A DNA stretch of 64,000 bases. Origin: Trebonia sp963774945. Its GTDB lineage: Bacteria; Actinomycetota; Actinomycetes; Streptosporangiales; Streptosporangiaceae. Both the position numbers and the translations under genes were made by a program. The notes beneath the pieces were generated by a model that saw only the letters and a program-made list of their open reading frames with translations, ran no database searches and had not been told where the DNA came from. Each line of letters starts with the position of its first letter. Within the stretch, counting starts at the first letter, position 1. Location: contig CAVZHA010000015.1 of the NCBI GenBank assembly GCA_963774945.1, positions 62,001-126,000 of the forward strand, written 5' to 3'. Below are positions 51,451 through 59,555 of the stretch, piece by piece.

Positions 51451-52906
51451 CTAGCGGGTGAGCTCGGTCTCGGGCGCGCGGACCGCGCCCGAGTCGGGCG
51501 GAACGGCGTCGGCGGCGGGCCGGCGGCGTCGCGGGATGATCAGGCCGGCCAGGGCGCCGAGCAGCGCCAGGCCCGCGCAGGCGCCCATGGCCGGTCCGAA
51601 GCCGCTGATGAACGCGGCCGGCGAGGCGTAGCCGCCGTGGGCGGCGAACACCGCCGCGCAGATCGCGACGCCGAAGACCCCGCCGAGCTGGCGCAGCATG
51701 TTGAACGTGCCGGACGCCTGGCCGATGTCGGCCGGGCGCCACCGCGGTCATCACCACGCTCTGCGTCGGCGGTATCGCCAGCGACACGCCCGAGCCGGCC
51801 AGCATCAGCGGCACGACCAGGTCCGCGTAGGGCAGACCGATCCGCGCGATCAGCGCGATCCAGATCAGCCCGGCCGGCGAACACCGTCAGCCCGCCCGCG
51901 ATCAGCGCCCGCTCGCCGAACCGGCGGATCAGCGCACCCGGCGAACGGCGCGATCACCGTCAGCGTCGCCCAGCCCGGCACCAGCCGCAGGCCCGCGCCG
52001 AGCGGCCCGTAGCCCAGGCCGGTCTGCAGGAACTGGGCCATGAAGAACACCAGGCCGAACAGCACCGCGAAGACGCACAGGCAGGCGGCGTTGCCGGCCG
52101 CGTACGCGCGCGAGCGGAACAGCCGCAGCGGCACCATCGGCTGGGCCGCCCGCAGTTCCCAGCCGATGAAGGCGGCGGTGAGCGCCGCCCCGGCCAGCAG
52201 CGCCCCGACGATCTCCGGGCTGGCCCAGCCGACGCCGTTGGCCCGGATCAGTCGCCCACACCAGGCCGAGCGCGCCGCCGGTGGCCAGCACCAGGCCGAG
52301 CGGGTCGAGGCTGGCCGACCCGCGGGCGCTCGGCCGTGAGCTTCGCCAGGATCAGCGGGATCAGGACCACGCCGATCGGGACGTTCAGCCAGAAGATCCA
52401 CGGCCAGGCGATGCCCTGCGCGACCGCGCCGCCGACGACCGGGCCGGCCGCCACCGCCAGCCCGGTCACCGCGCTGAAGATGCCGATCGCCCAGGCCCGC
52501 CGCTCGGGCGGGAACCCGGCCGACAGCAGCGCGAACGCCAGCGGCAGGACCAGCGCCGCCGCCCGCCCCCTGGACCGCCCTGGCCGCGATCAGCACCCCG
52601 ACGTTGGGGGCCAGCGCGCACGCGGCCGACGCGGCGGTGAACAGCCCGAGGCCGGCCGTCAGCATCCGCCGCCGCCCCAGCCGCTCGCCCAGGGCGGCGC
52701 CGGTCAGCAGCAGCACGGCGAAGCTCAGCGTGTAGGCGTTCACCGTCCACTCCAGCGCCGGCCAGCGACGCGTGCAGGTGCACCCTGATCACCGGCAGCG
52801 CCGTGGCCACCACCTGGGTGTCGAGCGACACCATGAAAGACGCCACCGACGTCAGCGCCAGCACCCAGCCCTGCCCGGGCAGCAGGCGCCTGCCTTGCGT
52901 TCCCAT
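51451..52906 (-). pseudogene. MFS exporter (DHA2/EmrB-like), several frameshifts
   Basis: Reading starts at 52906 (GQGWVLALTSVASFMVSLDTQVVATALPVI, the DHA2 first helix with the SLDxQVVxTALP signature). It changes frame at about 52757 (LEWTVNAYTLSFAVLLLTGAALGERLGRRRML), again near 52570 (GIFSAVTGLAVAAGPVVGGAVAQGIAWPWIFWLNVPIGVVLIPLIL) and several more times before the C-terminal FISGFGPAMGACAGLALLGALAGLII. The order and content match a 14-helix drug/H+ antiporter of about 480 residues. Like the divergent sigma-factor gene, it is badly frame-broken, and the motifs themselves are preserved. Confidence 0.75.
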
Positions 52907-52933
52907 GTTTCCTCCCGTGGATCTGTCGTCGGT

Positions 52934-52997
52934 GGTACAGACACCGGGACTTGCGGCAGCTGAGCGATGACTTTCCGGCGCGGGCGGTGTCGGTACC
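52934..52997. promoter_or_regulatory. Inverted repeat between MFS and sigma-factor genes
   Basis: GGTACAGACACC (52934-52945) and GGTGTCGGTACC (52986-52997) match at 11 of 12 positions as reverse complements, 40 nt apart. The right copy ends 3 nt before the sigma GTG (53001) and the left copy is 27 nt from the MFS start. They could be paired operators or promoter elements for the divergent genes. Confidence 0.5.
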
Positions 52998-53000
52998 TAG

Positions 53001-54022
53001 GTGACGACAGACACCGCCCTTGAGCGGGCCCGCGCCGGCGATGACCAGGCCTTCGGCGAGCTCACCGGTCCGTACCTGACCGAGCTGCGGCTGCACTGCT
53101 ACCGGATCCTCGGCTCGGTCCAGGACGCCGAGGACATGCTGCAGGAGACCCTGCTCGCGGCCTGGCGCGGCCTCGGCCAGTACGAGGGCCGGGCCGGGCT
53201 GCGCACCTGGCTGTACCGGATCGCGACCAACCGCTGCCTGAACGCGCTGCGCGACAGCGGCCGCCGCCCGCGGCCGGAGCCGCCCGAGCCGCCGTTCGAG
53301 CGCCCGAGCCGACCCGCCGCGGCGAGCCGGTCTGGCTCCAGCCGTACCCGGACACGCCTGCTCGACGGCCTGCCCGACGCCGCCGTCGGCCCGGACGCGG
53401 TCTACGAGGCCAAGGAGACGATCGCGCTGGCGTTCGTCGCCGCCGTCCAGCACCTGCCGCCGCGGCAGCGCGCGGTCCTGCTGCTGCGCGACGCCCTCGG
53501 CTTCCGCTCCCCGGAGGTCGCGGGCATGCTCGACAGCAGCGAGGCGTCGGTGAACAGCGCCCTGCAACGGGCCCGGGCGACGATGACGGCGGCGCTGCCC
53601 GCCCGGGATCGCGACCGCGCCGCGCTGCCCCGGTCGGCCGAAGGAGCGGGAACTGGCGCAGCGGTTCGCGGCCGCGTACGCCGACGACGACGTCGACGGC
53701 GTGGTGGCGCTGCTCACCGACGACGCCTGGTTCAGCATGCCGCCCGCCAACCTCGAGTACCAGGGTCCGGCCGCGATCGGGAGCTTCCTGACGCGGCAGC
53801 GCCCGCTACCGCGGCGGCCGGCGGATCGACGCTGATCCCGACCCGGGCCAACGGCCAGCCCGCGTTCGGCTGCTACGTGCCCGACTACCACGCGGCAGAT
53901 CTCGCACCTGCACGGAATCCTGGTGCTGACGATGGAGGGCGACCGGATTTCGCGCGATCACCCGGTTCATCGACGGCGGCCTGGCGCCGCACTTCGGCCT
54001 GCCGCGCACGCTACCGGGCTAG
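53001..54022 (+). pseudogene. ECF sigma factor with SnoaL-like C-terminal domain, several frameshifts
   Basis: From GTG 53001 the sigma-70 region 2 is intact (DDQAFGELTGPYLTELRLHCYRILGSVQDAEDMLQETLLAAWRGLGQYEGRAGLRTWLYRIATNRCLNAL). A short stretch at about 53305-53355 reads correctly only in another frame (PEPTRRGEPVWLQPYPDT); WLQPYPD is a hallmark of the TIGR02960-type ECF group. Region 4 follows (HLPPRQRAVLLLRDALGFRSPEVAGMLDSSEASVNSALQRARA). The SnoaL-like tail is spread over other frames (ERELAQRFAAAYADDDVDGVVALLTDDAWFSMPP, ending FIDGGLAPHFGLPRTLPG at 54022). About 335 residues when corrected. The C-terminal domain of such factors modulates their own activity. Confidence 0.8.
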
Positions 54023-54202
54023 GGCCGGGATTCGCCGAGAAGATCAAATTCGGTTTTCCCGAACGGACGCGTGGCTCCGCGGGTCAGCACCACGACCCGC
54101 AACAGCGGGCCGGCGGACCGAACCAATGACAGACCGTTGGCGAGAGGCTGACAGCGAGCAGGTCGTCAGGTAAAGAGGAGGTAGTCCCAGAAAGGACGCC
54201 CC

Positions 54203-55273
54203 ATGATCGAGCCTTATCAGGCGATCGGCCTCGTCCCCACCATGCGCGGCATTCGGCACTCCGATGAGATCGGCGTCAACCTCGACCACATCTCGCACCT
54301 GGTCAAGGCCGCGTCCTGGCTATCCAGCCTGGATCTGCCGGTCCGCCTCATAGCCATCCCAGAAGGCGCCCTGCAGGGCTTCAACGACGAGGTCCTTGAC
54401 CTCGACCACGAAGACTTCGCGCGGGAATGCGCGATCGATATACCGGGACCGGAGACCGACCGCCTCGGCAAACTAGCCCGGCAGTGGAATACGTTCCTGA
54501 TGGCCCAGGCGAAGGCCAGGCACCCGGAATTTCCCGGGCGCTTCTTCAACGTCGGGTTCATTCTGGACCCCGACGGCGAACTCATCCTCAGACACCACAA
54601 GGTCGTCCCGTTGCTCCCGGTCGAGCATTCCGTGACCCCCCATAACGTGTGGGACAAATGGATCGAACTGTACGGCCGGAATCTGGACGCCTTCTACCCG
54701 GTGGCCGACACCGCGATCGGGAGGCTCGGCTTCCTGATGGCCAACGAGGGCTCGTACCCGGAAAATGCCCGCGGCCTGGCCATGAACGGCGCCGAGGTGA
54801 TCTACCGCGGACCGTACCCGCACCCGCACACCGGCAACGGGCTGTTCGAGATCCAGAACCGAGCCCGCGCCCTCGACAACAACGTGTACCTGATCGCGTG
54901 CAACGTCGGCACCTACTACCTGGACGCGGACTCGGATGTGCCCATCGACACGTTCGGCGGCGGATCGGCCGTCATCGACTACCGCGGGCAGATCGTCGGC
55001 CGCCATGACTACAGCGGCGGGTCGTCCTGGGTGGCGGGCACGATCGACGTCGAGGCGCTCCGCCGGTTCCGCGCGGCCGCGCAGTGGGACAACTGGCTCA
55101 AGGACCTCACCACCGAGCAGTACCAGGTCATCTACGAGCAGCCGGTCTACCCGAAGAACCTCTACCTGGACCGCGCGCCCTACACCCACGACGAGTACCG
55201 CCGCGAGGTGACCGACAGGCAGATCGAGCTGATGCACGACCGGGATATCTGGGCGCGACCCGCCGACGGCTAG
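54203..55273 (+). CDS. Carbon-nitrogen hydrolase (nitrilase superfamily), catalytic Cys replaced by Ala
   Basis: The 356-residue protein has the nitrilase fold with Glu54 (LIAIPEGALQGF) and Lys133 (ILRHHKVVPLLP). At the nucleophile position, where (I/L)-C-(Y/W)-(D/E) is expected, it reads MANE with Ala180 (GRLGFLMANEGSYPENARGLAMNGAEVI). The remaining signature (ENARGLAMNGAEVIYR, ALDNNVYLIACNVGTYYL) is sound, so this is not random decay. It may be a non-hydrolytic or regulatory member, or use a different nucleophile. A GAAAGGA precedes the ATG; a 15-codon ORF (54126-54173) lies upstream. No operon partner is evident. Confidence 0.85.
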   Translation: MIEPYQAIGLVPTMRGIRHSDEIGVNLDHISHLVKAASWLSSLDLPVRLIAIPEGALQGFNDEVLDLDHEDFARECAIDIPGPETDRLGKLARQWNTFLMAQAKARHPEFPGRFFNVGFILDPDGELILRHHKVVPLLPVEHSVTPHNVWDKWIELYGRNLDAFYPVADTAIGRLGFLMANEGSYPENARGLAMNGAEVIYRGPYPHPHTGNGLFEIQNRARALDNNVYLIACNVGTYYLDADSDVPIDTFGGGSAVIDYRGQIVGRHDYSGGSSWVAGTIDVEALRRFRAAAQWDNWLKDLTTEQYQVIYEQPVYPKNLYLDRAPYTHDEYRREVTDRQIELMHDRDIWARPADG

Positions 55274-55300
55274 CCAGGATGCCTGCCGGCGAGAGGCCGA

Positions 55301-55771
55301 CTAGCCCCACTGGCCGGGCTGGTAGTCGCCTGCGGGCTGCCTGACGATGACGTTGAGGCGGTTGTAGGCGTTGATCACGGCGATCAGCGAGACCAGCGCG
55401 GCGAGCTGGTCGTCGTCGTAGTGCTTGGCCGCGTTCGCCCACACCTCGTCGGGGACGCCGCCGGCGGCGTCGGCGATGCGGGTGCCCTGCTCGGTGAGCT
55501 CGAGCGCGGCCCGCTCGGCGTCGGTGAAGACCGTCGCCTCGCGCCAGGCCGCGACCAGATTGAGCCGGGCCGAGGTCTCCCCCGCGTGCACGGCGTCCTT
55601 GGTGTGCATGTCGGTGCAGACCGAGCAGCCGTTGATCTGGCTGGCCCGGATCATGCACAGGAACGAGGTCTCGGCCGGCAGGGTGGATTCGGTGGCGCGC
55701 GCAGCCGAGTTGAGGTACTTCTGGAACTTCTCCCCGACCGGGTTGCCGTAGTAGTTGAAACGGGCCTGCAT
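55301..55771 (-). CDS. AhpD-like carboxymuconolactone decarboxylase family protein
   Basis: The 156-residue protein has MIRASQINGCSVCTDMHTKDAV with the redox pair Cys49-x-x-Cys52 and His56, the AhpD core motif, plus the helical flanks RLNLVAAWREATVFTDAERAALELTEQGTRI and HYDDDQLAALVSLIAVINAYNRLNVIVRQ. Such proteins act as alkylhydroperoxidases or related thiol-redox enzymes. ATG 55771 is chosen on family length. No reductase partner is adjacent. Confidence 0.9.
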   Translation of the reverse strand: MQARFNYYGNPVGEKFQKYLNSAARATESTLPAETSFLCMIRASQINGCSVCTDMHTKDAVHAGETSARLNLVAAWREATVFTDAERAALELTEQGTRIADAAGGVPDEVWANAAKHYDDDQLAALVSLIAVINAYNRLNVIVRQPAGDYQPGQWG

Positions 55772-55842
55772 GGTGATCTCCTTGCCGTGGTTGCGGTTAC
55801 ACCCGTCTGACGGAACGGGCCACGGCAATGTGACTGCGCTTG

Positions 55843-56289
55843 CTAGACCAGATCGTGCTGCTTGCACCAGGCGGCCGTGCTGCCCGCCTCGCTCTCGGCT
55901 GCCTGCCGCCAGTGCGGGTCGGCGTCGATGGCGTCCGCGACCGAGGAGCGGGGTGGGAGCACGGTGGTGAGCCCGGTGACCTGGAGCACCTTGAGCAGGC
56001 CGGATTTGGTGATCACGGGCGCGAGCGATCCGTCGTGCTCGCGGAATCGCTTGAGGCCGCCGACGAGAACGCCGAGACCGGTCGAGTCGAGGAAGTCGAC
56101 CTGGCGCATGTCGGCGATGACGTGCACGGCGCCGTCGGCGTTGAGATCCAGCATCCGCTGCCGCAGGGCCGGGGCCGTGTAGGCGTCGAGCTCGCCCGCG
56201 ATCCGCAGGACGGCGCAGTCGCCGGTCCGGCCGATGATGTCCACCTTGAAGTCCTGCACGCGCGCCCACCGTCCGTCTGTCGATGACAT
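55843..56289 (-). CDS. STAS-domain anti-anti-sigma factor
   Basis: The 148-residue protein has the SpoIIAA-like STAS fold: CAVLRIAGELDAYTAPALRQRML, then VHVIADMRQVDFLDSTGLGVLVGGLKRF with the phosphorylatable Ser69. A C-terminal extension of about 45 residues (VADAIDADPHWRQAAESEAGSTAAWCKQHDLV) has no known domain. It would bind an anti-sigma kinase when dephosphorylated. The ATG overlaps the palindrome at 56283-56296, which is shared in sequence with the site before the divergent Xre gene. Confidence 0.9.
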   Translation of the reverse strand: MSSTDGRWARVQDFKVDIIGRTGDCAVLRIAGELDAYTAPALRQRMLDLNADGAVHVIADMRQVDFLDSTGLGVLVGGLKRFREHDGSLAPVITKSGLLKVLQVTGLTTVLPPRSSVADAIDADPHWRQAAESEAGSTAAWCKQHDLV

Positions 56290-56390
56290 CTGTCATTTTG
56301 GGGATTGACGTGTAAATGTACAGCGTTACAATAGCCGCGTCGACGGTGAGAGTCAAAGCTGAAATTTCACTGTCATCCTTGACGATGACA
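56283..56390. promoter_or_regulatory. Paired TGTCAT palindromes between STAS and Xre genes
   Basis: ATGACA (56283-56288) and TGTCAT (56291-56296) form one palindrome over the STAS start. TGTCATC (56371-56377) and GATGACA (56384-56390) form a second with a 6-nt gap, 10 nt before the Xre start. Both use the TGTCAT half-site, and the region between them is A/T-rich. They are probably operators for the Xre protein acting on both genes. Confidence 0.65.
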
Positions 56391-56400
56391 CTAAGGGGTC

Positions 56401-56841
56401 GTGGTGCGGGTCGAAGAGGCCATCGGGAGGCAGATCTCGCGGCTGCGGGCGCGACGCCAGCTGTCGCTGACCGACCTCGGCGAGGCGCTCGGTCAGTATC
56501 TGGACAAGCCGTGGAGCAGGCAGGCCGTGCACCAGGCCGAACGCGGCCAGCGCTCGTTCACGGCGGCCGAGCTGACCGCCCTCGCGCTGGCCCTGGACGC
56601 CTCGGTGCCGACCCTGTTCCGGGCCGACGACGAGCCGATCGAACTCCCCCGCCGGGCCGTCTCGGCCCAGGAGTACCGGGGCGTCCTGCTCAACCGGGAC
56701 CCGGAGGCGCCGCTGGACGGGGTCGAGGAGATGATCGTCGCGCTGCACGACATCGGGGAGGTCCTCGCCCGCCCGGCGCTGGCCCAGCTGGCCCGCATCG
56801 GCCGGGCGGCCGAACACGCGGCGGGCCCGGACAGCCGCTAG
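56401..56841 (+). CDS. Xre-family HTH regulator
   Basis: The 146-residue protein begins with a cro/C1-type HTH: IGRQISRLRARRQLSLTDLGEALGQYLDKPWSRQAVHQAERGQRSFTAAELTALALALDASVPTLF (about residues 8-72). The rest is acidic and helical (YRGVLLNRDPEAPLDGVEEMIVALHDIGEVLARPALAQL), with no enzymatic motif. Two consecutive GTG codons (56401, 56404) can start it; no clear Shine-Dalgarno is present, so the mRNA may be leaderless. It probably regulates itself and the divergent STAS gene. Confidence 0.85.
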   Translation: MVRVEEAIGRQISRLRARRQLSLTDLGEALGQYLDKPWSRQAVHQAERGQRSFTAAELTALALALDASVPTLFRADDEPIELPRRAVSAQEYRGVLLNRDPEAPLDGVEEMIVALHDIGEVLARPALAQLARIGRAAEHAAGPDSR

Positions 56842-56962
56842 GACACCGGGTCGCGGTCCGTCGCCGGCGCCGCGTTGGTAGTGGTGGTGGGGGCTCCGGA
56901 CTTCGGGAAGGGGAGACGGCCGGGCTGAACGATGACGACGGGCCGACGGTAGCGTTGCCTGC

Positions 56963-57758
56963 ATGCGGCTGGAAATGCACTGGCGCTCACGAGGGCGCGG
57001 CAGCGCTGCCGGTCGCGGTCTGGCGGGCGGGACCCGGTTACCGAATGATCGCCAGCGGCGTGGTCGGCGGCGGCATCGGCGAGCGTGAGTGGGTGCTCAA
57101 CGCGCAGGTGCCGGCCGAGTACGACCGGGTGGACCCGGCCGCGCACATCGCCGAGCTGGCGGCCGGGCTCGGGCTGGCCGGCCCGGGGGTGGGGCTGCTC
57201 ACCGCGGCCTCGGTGATCGACGTGGTGGAGCGCGAGGACGAGGGGGTGCGGGTCGCCGCAACGGTCGGGCTGCGCGTTCCGACCTGGGCGGCGGCACCGG
57301 CGGGGAGCGCCGACCGTGAGTTCGGGCCGATCCGGCGGCAGGACGCCGGGACCGTCGATCGCGAGGTCGGGCCGATCCATCAGCCAGGCACCGGGGCTAC
57401 CGATCGGCCGGTGGCGCCGGTCAGGCGTCCGGGCACGATCAACATCATCGTGTCGGTTCCGGTCCCGCTCGGCGACGCGGCCTTGGTTAACGCGGTGATC
57501 ACCGCGACCGAGGCCAAGACGCAGGCCCTGCTCGAGGCGGGGGTCCGCGCCACCGGCACGGCCTCCGACGCTGTCTGCGTCGCCGCCCCGGCGGCGGGCG
57601 AGCAGGAGGACTTCGCCGGGCCGCGATCGGTCTGGGGCGCGCGGATCGCGCGCGCCGTGCACGCGGCGGTGCAGGCCGGGGCGGTGCGTGACGCGGCGGC
57701 CAGGAGACGGGTGGCTGACGGGGTGGAGCCAGGGACCGTTCGGACAACTGGATGTTGA
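56963..57758 (+). pseudogene. cbiZ: Adenosylcobinamide amidohydrolase (CbiZ), one frameshift
   Basis: ATG 56963 gives MRLEMHWR, which matches the family N-terminus, then the frame changes at about 56985 into LPVAVWRAGPGYRMIASGVVGGGIGEREWVLNAQVPAEYDRVDPAAHIAELAAGLGL. The conserved middle and end follow: VGLLTAASVIDVVEREDEGVRVAATVGLRVPTWAA and INIIVSVPVPLGDAALVNAVITATEAKTQALLEAGVRATGTASDAVCVA. Between them is a family-atypical insertion with DREFGPI/DREVGPI repeats (about 57309-57420). CbiZ cleaves adenosylcobinamide to cobyric acid for B12 salvage. The 3' end overlaps repeat copy 3. The frame break is near the start, so a re-sequencing check is simple. Confidence 0.8.
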
Positions 57759-57776
57759 ATTTTGCTTTCGTGATCG
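57739..57776. repeat. Dispersed 3'-flanking repeat, copy 3
   Basis: CCGTTCGGACAACTG (57737-57751) is identical to part of copy 2 at 37379, and the following GGATGTTGAATTTT matches its A/T-rich part loosely. It lies just beyond the stop (57790) of the minus-strand NCS1 permease gene, the same position relative to the gene as the other two copies, and overlaps the end of cbiZ. Confidence 0.55.
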
Positions 57777-57789
57777 CGACATCGCCCGG

Positions 57790-59205
57790 TCAGGAGCTGA
57801 CCGCGCCCTGGGGCTCGGGGGCGGTGAGCCGGGCCCGGCCGCCGGTGATGCGGGTGGCGATGAGGTAGCCCGCGCCGCCGACGACGAAGCCGACCAGCCA
57901 CGAGATGTCGGCCCCGCCGAGGACACTGACCATCGGCCCGACGTAGAGGGTCTGGTCGATGAAGGGGACCTGGGCGCCGAGCGCGATCACGTAGGGAATG
58001 AGCGCGGTCCACCGCCAGCCGCCGTAGACGCCCTTCGGGGTGAAGAACGACGCCACGTCGTAGCGGCCCTTCTTCACGAGGTAGAAGTCGACGAGGTTGA
58101 TCACGCTCCACGGGACGAAGAAGAACAGCAGGACGTTGATGAAGTTCTCGAACGAGGTCAGGAACGTCTTGTAGCCGGTCTCGGCCAGGATCGTGGCGAC
58201 GACGAACATGATCAGCAGGCCGGTAATCCGGGCCGTCCGCGAAGCCGTCACCTTCTGGAACGTGCTGCGGACGCTCTCCAGCGCCAGCATCCCGGTGTAC
58301 GCGTTCAGCGCGTCGCTGCCGAGCAGGCTCAGCGCCAGGATGGGGAGGATCCACTTGCCCGCGATCGAGCCGAGCGAGACCACGCTGTCGGCGCTCGGCG
58401 CGACCGCCGTGATGTAGATGCCGAGGCCGCCGTACAGGCACGCGCCGAGCGCGTTGCCGCCGAACACGGCCCAATAGGTCCGCGCCGCGCTCACGTCCCT
58501 GGGCAGGTAACGCGAGTAGTCCGACACGTACACGGCCCAGCTCAGCATGTTCATGAAGAACAGCCCGACCGCGGCGATGAAGATCGGGAAGCTGGACAGG
58601 TGCAGGCCGCCCATCCCCTTGGCCAGGCTGTCACCGCTGGTCGCGGTCAAGATCACCGCCGCCAGCAGCGCCCCCGCGAACACCACCGTCAGGGTCGGCT
58701 GGATCCGGTGGATCCAGCCGTAGCCGAAGATCGCGAGCAGCACCGCCGGGATCGTCACGATGATGATCCAGACCGGGATGCTGACCGAGCCGGTGAGGTC
58801 GTTCAGCGACTGCGCCTGCACGACCTGCTGAGCGGCCAGGTAGCCGACGTCAAGCACGATCGACGCCAGGAACACGAACACCGCGCCGTAGAACCCGAAC
58901 TGGCCGCGGGACTGGATCATCTGCGGAACCCCGAGCCGCGGCCCCTGGACCGCGTGCAGCGACGTGAACGCCAGCCCGAGGAACGCGCCAAGGAACATCG
59001 CGATCAGCGCCCAGAACACATTCAGCCCGAAGAGAATCGCGAAACCGCCGAGGACGAAGTTAAAGACATTGGCGTTGGTCGCGAACCACAGGGTGAACTG
59101 TCCGCTGACCTTCCCGCCGCGCTCATCGTCGGGGATGATGTCAATCGAATGCGACTCGACCTCGCCCCCAATTGGCCCGCCGGCGTGCTCCGACACCTCA
59201 GTCAT
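57790..59205 (-). CDS. NCS1-family nucleobase/cytosine permease-like transporter
   Basis: The 471-residue protein has about twelve membrane helices and NCS1 hallmarks: WFATNANVFNFVLGGFAILFGL in helix 1, FTSLHAVQGPRLGVPQMIQSRGQFGFYGA, AVYVSDYSRYLPRDVSA, and VPWSVINLVDFYLVKKGRYDVASFF. The family imports purines, pyrimidines, hydantoins or related N-heterocycles with Na+ or H+. It is transcribed leftward from the left copy of the promoter/operator module (59271-59517) controlled by GntR, and is likely the uptake step for the substrate handled by the operon at 60634. Confidence 0.88.
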   Translation of the reverse strand: MTEVSEHAGGPIGGEVESHSIDIIPDDERGGKVSGQFTLWFATNANVFNFVLGGFAILFGLNVFWALIAMFLGAFLGLAFTSLHAVQGPRLGVPQMIQSRGQFGFYGAVFVFLASIVLDVGYLAAQQVVQAQSLNDLTGSVSIPVWIIIVTIPAVLLAIFGYGWIHRIQPTLTVVFAGALLAAVILTATSGDSLAKGMGGLHLSSFPIFIAAVGLFFMNMLSWAVYVSDYSRYLPRDVSAARTYWAVFGGNALGACLYGGLGIYITAVAPSADSVVSLGSIAGKWILPILALSLLGSDALNAYTGMLALESVRSTFQKVTASRTARITGLLIMFVVATILAETGYKTFLTSFENFINVLLFFFVPWSVINLVDFYLVKKGRYDVASFFTPKGVYGGWRWTALIPYVIALGAQVPFIDQTLYVGPMVSVLGGADISWLVGFVVGGAGYLIATRITGGRARLTAPEPQGAVSS

Positions 59206-59555
59206 CCTGGCCCCTTCCCGGGGTTAGTAGCGGACATTTCCCCGTCGGCATCGACGGTCGAGCCAGTCTCCTGGGGCGTCATTCCACTGCCCGCGACGGC
59301 AGGCGAGGCGTGATCTGAGACGGGGTGAGAATAGTAGGTCGATGATCGGCCATCACCGCTACGCGGCCTGGTTGGTAAACCAGAGAGTACGGCTACCATA
59401 CTAGTTGGTCAAGAGCCTGGCCAGGAGAAATGTTGGCGTAGCTCAGGGGAAACATGAGTCCGCAGGACGACGGCCGACCGAGACCCATCGGCCGCCATCC
59501 GGGTTACCATGTCAGATCAGAATTCGACGGCAGGTCCGATGGAGCCCGAGCTCGG
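59206..59555. promoter_or_regulatory. Promoter region of the NCS1 permease with GntR operators (left module)
   Basis: On the minus strand, -35 TTGACC (59412-59407) and -10 TACTCT (59389-59384) are 17 nt apart. The palindrome ACCATACTAGTTGGT (59395-59409) overlaps the -35 and fills the spacer, and a second palindrome, TGGTAAACCA (59373-59382), lies just beyond the -10. Bound GntR would block polymerase. A 5' leader of about 175 nt precedes the permease ATG; relative to the right module it carries an extra segment of about 57 bp. Confidence 0.7.
59271..59517. repeat. Long inverted repeat flanking gntR, left arm
   Basis: This arm is nearly the reverse complement of 60428-60618, apart from an extra segment at about 59309-59366 absent from the right arm and scattered differences around 59455-59490. 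It contains the promoter, both operators and the sequence up to a GACGCCCCAG shared by both arms. The two arms face outward from gntR. Confidence 0.85.

Noticed and set aside
54126..54173. A 15-codon ORF (MTDRWREADSEQVVR) before the nitrilase-like gene, considered as a leader peptide
   Set aside because: There is no run of a single amino acid, no attenuator hairpin and no clear ribosome binding site. Chance occurrence is the simpler reading.
56842..56962. Possible cobalamin riboswitch ahead of cbiZ
   Set aside because: The 121-nt region lacks the conserved B12-box GCCACTG core and a plausible fold, so no riboswitch is claimed.
57688..59313. A plus-strand frame of 541 codons antisense to the NCS1 permease
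   Set aside because: The product is a charged Arg/Asp/His-rich shadow of a membrane-protein gene. The minus strand has clear NCS1 motifs and twelve helices.
59431..59450. Sequence GGCGTAGCTCAGGGG (with a similar GGTGTAGCTCAGGGG on the reverse strand near 60506), like the 5' part of a tRNA
   Set aside because: The D-arm-like GTAGCTCAG is present in both repeat arms, but no anticodon stem, T-arm (GTTCRA) or acceptor pairing follows. It belongs to the promoter module, not to a tRNA.
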